This document shows, piece after piece, positions 61,565 to 64,000 of a stretch of 64,000 nucleotides of DNA; positions within the stretch are counted from its first letter, which is position 1, and every line of letters starts with the position of its first letter. The position numbers and the translations under genes were made by a program. The notes under the pieces were generated by a model. It was not told the origin of the DNA and searched no databases. It saw only the letters and a program-made list of their open reading frames with translations. This stretch comes from DHVE2 group archaeon (GTDB lineage: Archaea > Thermoplasmatota > Thermoplasmata > Thermoplasmatales > Aciduliprofundaceae): assembly GCA_026993785.1 (NCBI GenBank), contig JALWRZ010000010.1, positions 372,866-436,865 on the forward strand, given 5' to 3'.

Positions 61565-61752
61565 GGACGAAGGGGGCTGAGGCCCCCTCTCTACACCCCC
61601 ACCAAGGGGGGCTTCGCTCCCTTTCTAAACCCCCTAAAGATAAGGGAGAGGGGTAGAGGGGAGAATGAGCAACGAGCGAAGCGAGTTGCGAGCCAGCCCT
61701 GAAAAGGGCGTAGCGTAGGGTCTCCCTCGTGGGGGACCCGCCGGAGGTTCCC
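61565..61752 (+). repeat. mosaic hairpin repeat, locus F (modules 1-1-2-3-4)
   Basis: Plus strand: a GGGACGAAG end, module 1 (GGGGGC/GCCCCC), a second module 1 (GGGGGGC-ttc-GCTCCC), the AAAGATAAGGGAGAGGGG linker, module 2 hairpin GCAAC...GTTGC (61669-61689) with AACGA-type and GAGC flanks, module 3 GCCCT-gaaa-AGGGC then GCGTAGGGTCTCCCTCGTG, and module 4 GGGGACC-CGCCGGA-GGTTCCC. Its 3' end is 1 base from the stop codon of the ROK kinase gene, and its 5' end is about 8 bases from the TATA box of the M23-like gene. Confidence 0.84.
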
Positions 61753-61753
61753 A

Positions 61754-62557
61754 TTAGAGGAGTCTTTGCTCAGCTATTAGCGCCGCACCCAAAGCCCCAC
61801 TGTGAGGGCTTTTTGCCCTTTCAAAAATTATATCATCAGGAGTTATGTAGCTCAGCAGGGCTTCTAACTCCTCCAGGAATGATGGCATAAAGTATGGATA
61901 GGCACTAGAAACGCTGCCTCCAATAACCACTATTTCCGGGTCAAGGAGCTGTATTGCTGGAGCAAGACCTTCAGCGAGTTTCTTACCATATTCTTGGAAG
62001 AACTTTAAAGCTTGGGCATCTCCTTTAACCGCTTGCTCGTACATCTTTCTTGTATTTGCATATCTGCCACCCAGAATGGTTTCCAAACATCCCCTTTTTC
62101 CACATTGGCACTCCAGGTTCGAGAACTTTTTTATGTGACCTATTTCCATCGCGCTACCCCTTCCTACATAGGGCAGTCCACGAAGAACCAAACCTGCACC
62201 TACCCCTGTACCAAGGGCTACAAGCAAAAGAGGATCATGTTTTTCGTCCCGCAAATAATACTCTCCATAGGCCATGGCTGTACAATCATTCATATAAATA
62301 GCATCGGGAATTATTTTTTTCAGCGCCATACCTGTAAGCTCGCTTATATGCGGTGCTTTGACACATATTCCATCACGAATGTAGCAGGGTACACCAATTC
62401 CTATTTTCTCCCTTTCTCCTGACTCTTCTACGATCTTTCTAATCGTATTTGCTACCCTCCCGTCCTTAGTGGGAAACTTCCACTCTTGACTAATTTTTCC
62501 ATTTCTTATTGTGATTGCCAAAATTTTACTTCCACCCACATCTATTCCCAGAGCCAT
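61754..62557 (-). CDS. ROK-family sugar kinase
   Basis: 267 residues. ATP-binding GIDVGGSKI at the N-terminus, VALGTGVGAGLVLRG as phosphate 2 region, and the ROK zinc site EIGHIKKFSNLECQCGKRGCLE (H, C-x-C-x4-C). Probably a glucokinase or N-acetylhexosamine kinase; the sugar cannot be fixed. TATA-like AAAATATTAAAGG at about 62576-62590 lies 20-33 bases upstream. The next gene on this strand (M23-like) is separated by repeat locus F. Confidence 0.9.
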   Translation of the reverse strand: MALGIDVGGSKILAITIRNGKISQEWKFPTKDGRVANTIRKIVEESGEREKIGIGVPCYIRDGICVKAPHISELTGMALKKIIPDAIYMNDCTAMAYGEYYLRDEKHDPLLLVALGTGVGAGLVLRGLPYVGRGSAMEIGHIKKFSNLECQCGKRGCLETILGGRYANTRKMYEQAVKGDAQALKFFQEYGKKLAEGLAPAIQLLDPEIVVIGGSVSSAYPYFMPSFLEELEALLSYITPDDIIFERAKSPHSGALGAALIAEQRLL

Positions 62558-62688
62558 ATGGGAGCATGGTATTCAACCTTTAATATTTTTCACCCAGGAT
62601 GAAAATGTTATTAGAGAGTTTAAATATTCTTGGGAAAAATATTATATACCCCGACTCCTTAGGTTTTTTATACTTCGGAGAGGATAGA
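62558..62688 (+). promoter_or_regulatory. divergent promoter region of the ROK kinase and beta-helix genes
   Basis: 131 bases. AAATATTATATACC at about 62637-62650 is the plus-strand TATA box, placing the start near 62675 with GGAGAGGA as ribosome-binding site before ATG 62689. The minus-strand ROK promoter lies near 62576-62590. No other gene is apparent. Confidence 0.5.
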
Positions 62689-64000
62689 ATGAAAATATAC
62701 CTGGCGTTGGTTATCGAAATTTTAGTGATTTCCTCACTGATGGTACCCTATTCTGCAACTGCTGAAGAATTTGGATATACCACCCATGAACCCATAGTAA
62801 TCGACAGTGATACAGATTTTGATTCCTCCCACGGTGTAAGTGGAGGGAGTGGAACAGAAGATGATCCCTACATAATTTCCGGATGGGAAATAGATGCATC
62901 AAATCGCAAAGCCGGGATTTATATAGGCAATACCACCAAATATTTCAAGATTCAGAATTGCTGGGTAAAGAATGCCAAGGCCTCCAGTGGATTTTTCTAT
63001 ATCGGCTCAGGTATAAAGCTCTATAACGCAAAAAACGGCGTGATAGAGAACGTGCAGACCACAGATAATACCAGATATGGAATTTATATTGAAGATTCCA
63101 GCAATATATTGATCATAGGTAGCACCATGCACTCCAATGGATATGAGGGAATCTACGCCAAGGATTCCTCCATAAGTGCCACAGGCAATACTTTAACAGA
63201 TGAAGGGATAAAGATCTCCGGTGGAAGTGAAGTTAAGATCGATGGAAATACGATAGATGGCGCTGGGATTTATATTGAGAATGCTTATAACACCTATGTG
63301 GCAAATAACACCATTACCAATTTTGATAAGGGGGTATACCTATTCCAGTCCGTTTTTTCAAACACAATAAGGGGAAATGAGATTTCAGATGGAACCATAG
63401 GAATCTACGTTGATAGAAGCAAGAATACACTCATAAAAGAGAACAACATAAGTTCCAACAGTGATAAAGGAATTTATTTAGCCACCTCGTCCTCAAATAC
63501 CGTTGACAACAATACCTTACAGGGAAACATGTACGGGATATATCTCTATGGTTCAGGCTCCAACAAGATATCGGGCAATAGTATAAAGAAGGCCTATGAA
63601 TCAATTCATGTGGAGAATTCAAACGGCAATGTGATAAGCAATAATTCCTGCCTCGGTGATGGTTCCCCCTTTACCAGGGATGGAGTTTATGCCAAGAACT
63701 CTGATCATCTTGATATCCGCGATAATCTATGCTCCTGGCTCTCCTACGGAATAGATTTATCTCATTCTGATAATGCGAGCGTCCAGGGGAATACCTTAGA
63801 GGATAATTCTATAGGCATAGGAAATTATTTTTCAAATTACACAAAAATAGAAGGAAATCAACTCACGTATAACCGTCTTGCTTTGGATGTGCAGTATTCC
63901 AGCAGTGCATCTGTAGTTGGGAACACAATATCCAAGAGCTCCGAATTCTCTATGACCTTCGCATATGTGAAGAACTCAGTATTGGAAGATAATATGATTA
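62689..64000 (+). CDS. secreted parallel beta-helix (NosD-like) protein, 3' truncated by window edge
   Basis: Open from ATG 62689 to the end of the window (437 codons visible). Signal peptide KIYLALVIEILVISSLMVPYSATA, then GGSGTEDDPYIISGWEIDAS, the usual entry of archaeal NosD-like proteins. A long series of right-handed beta-helix coils of about 22-24 residues follows (GIYIE, NTI, GNxIS patterns such as VANNTITNFDKGVYL, IRGNEISDGTIGIYV). Rich in N-x-S/T sites, so probably a glycosylated cell-surface or S-layer-associated protein, perhaps binding sugars. GGAGAGGA precedes the ATG. Confidence 0.88.
   Translation, partial: MKIYLALVIEILVISSLMVPYSATAEEFGYTTHEPIVIDSDTDFDSSHGVSGGSGTEDDPYIISGWEIDASNRKAGIYIGNTTKYFKIQNCWVKNAKASSGFFYIGSGIKLYNAKNGVIENVQTTDNTRYGIYIEDSSNILIIGSTMHSNGYEGIYAKDSSISATGNTLTDEGIKISGGSEVKIDGNTIDGAGIYIENAYNTYVANNTITNFDKGVYLFQSVFSNTIRGNEISDGTIGIYVDRSKNTLIKENNISSNSDKGIYLATSSSNTVDNNTLQGNMYGIYLYGSGSNKISGNSIKKAYESIHVENSNGNVISNNSCLGDGSPFTRDGVYAKNSDHLDIRDNLCSWLSYGIDLSHSDNASVQGNTLEDNSIGIGNYFSNYTKIEGNQLTYNRLALDVQYSSSASVVGNTISKSSEFSMTFAYVKNSVLEDNMI

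Noticed and set aside
61521..61754. Open frames across repeat loci F, E and C
   Set aside because: They read through hairpin modules in unrelated frames and match no protein; the sequence is explained by the repeat.

Overview
The window is a gene-dense archaeal chromosome segment. The archaeal markers are topoisomerase VI A and B, a small replication factor C subunit, Pelota, TiaS, ribosomal proteins L7Ae, S28e and L24e, isopentenyl phosphate kinase with type 2 IPP isomerase, archaeal RibL and RibC, and TATA boxes placed for leaderless mRNAs. A bacterial-type HU protein, a 5S rRNA standing alone and a peptide-user gene set (M14 carboxypeptidase, M50 and CPBP proteases, a hydroxyproline dehydratase) point to the Thermoplasmata side of the Euryarchaeota. 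An Aciduliprofundum-like (DHVE2) thermophile is my best inference; it is not proven by the sequence alone.

Layout. 1-9.6 kb: alaS tail, M50 protease, DUF72, scpB-purD, then a minus-strand operon pheS-ipk-fni-zpr1-DUF1028. 9.6-20.4 kb: thyX, Mrp ATPase, 5S rRNA, secreted M14 carboxypeptidase, tRNA-Ser with a CPBP protease gene directly behind it, rfcS, HU with a phosphohexomutase, two small regulators, hisS, a 2-hydroxyacid dehydrogenase. 20.5-29.2 kb: four-gene ECF vitamin transporter (cobalamin likely), truD, an L7Ae-S28e-L24e-ndk operon, a CheF-like protein, queD-queC with a 52-residue zinc finger. 29.2-41.9 kb: tiaS, CoA-disulfide reductase-like enzyme, gamma carbonic anhydrase, pseudo-receiver, MoxR/DUF58/DUF4129 operon, pelA with a Mut7-C protein, MATE exporter, PiT phosphate transporter convergent with its DUF47 partner, which sits directly behind tRNA-Thr. 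42.3-46.2 kb: glycyl radical enzyme, its activase and a DUF4125 protein. 46.2-53.7 kb: tsr3, riboflavin operon ribB-ribL-ribC-ribH, topoisomerase VI, and a dolichol/phytol kinase-like gene next to a second isopentenyl-phosphate-kinase-like gene. 53.7-64 kb: tungstate transporter wtpABC, a radical SAM/SPASM peptide-modification candidate, tmk, METTL5-like methyltransferase, M23-like protein, ROK kinase, and the start of a secreted beta-helix protein that runs off the end.

The most unusual content is a family of six GC-rich mosaic repeats (loci A-F near 3.1, 9.55, 30.6, 33.4, 42.1 and 61.65 kb). They are built from hairpin modules in a fixed order. Stem sequences change in a compensatory way while loops and flanks stay the same. 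Every copy lies upstream of genes, and its ends usually stop a few bases short of a TATA box. I do not recognise this family. Other points of note are a glycyl radical enzyme carrying the whole trans-4-hydroxyproline dehydratase active site, tRNA genes that abut start codons, and coding overlap at 12 of the 14 convergent junctions.

No CRISPR array, insertion sequence, integrase or prophage was seen.
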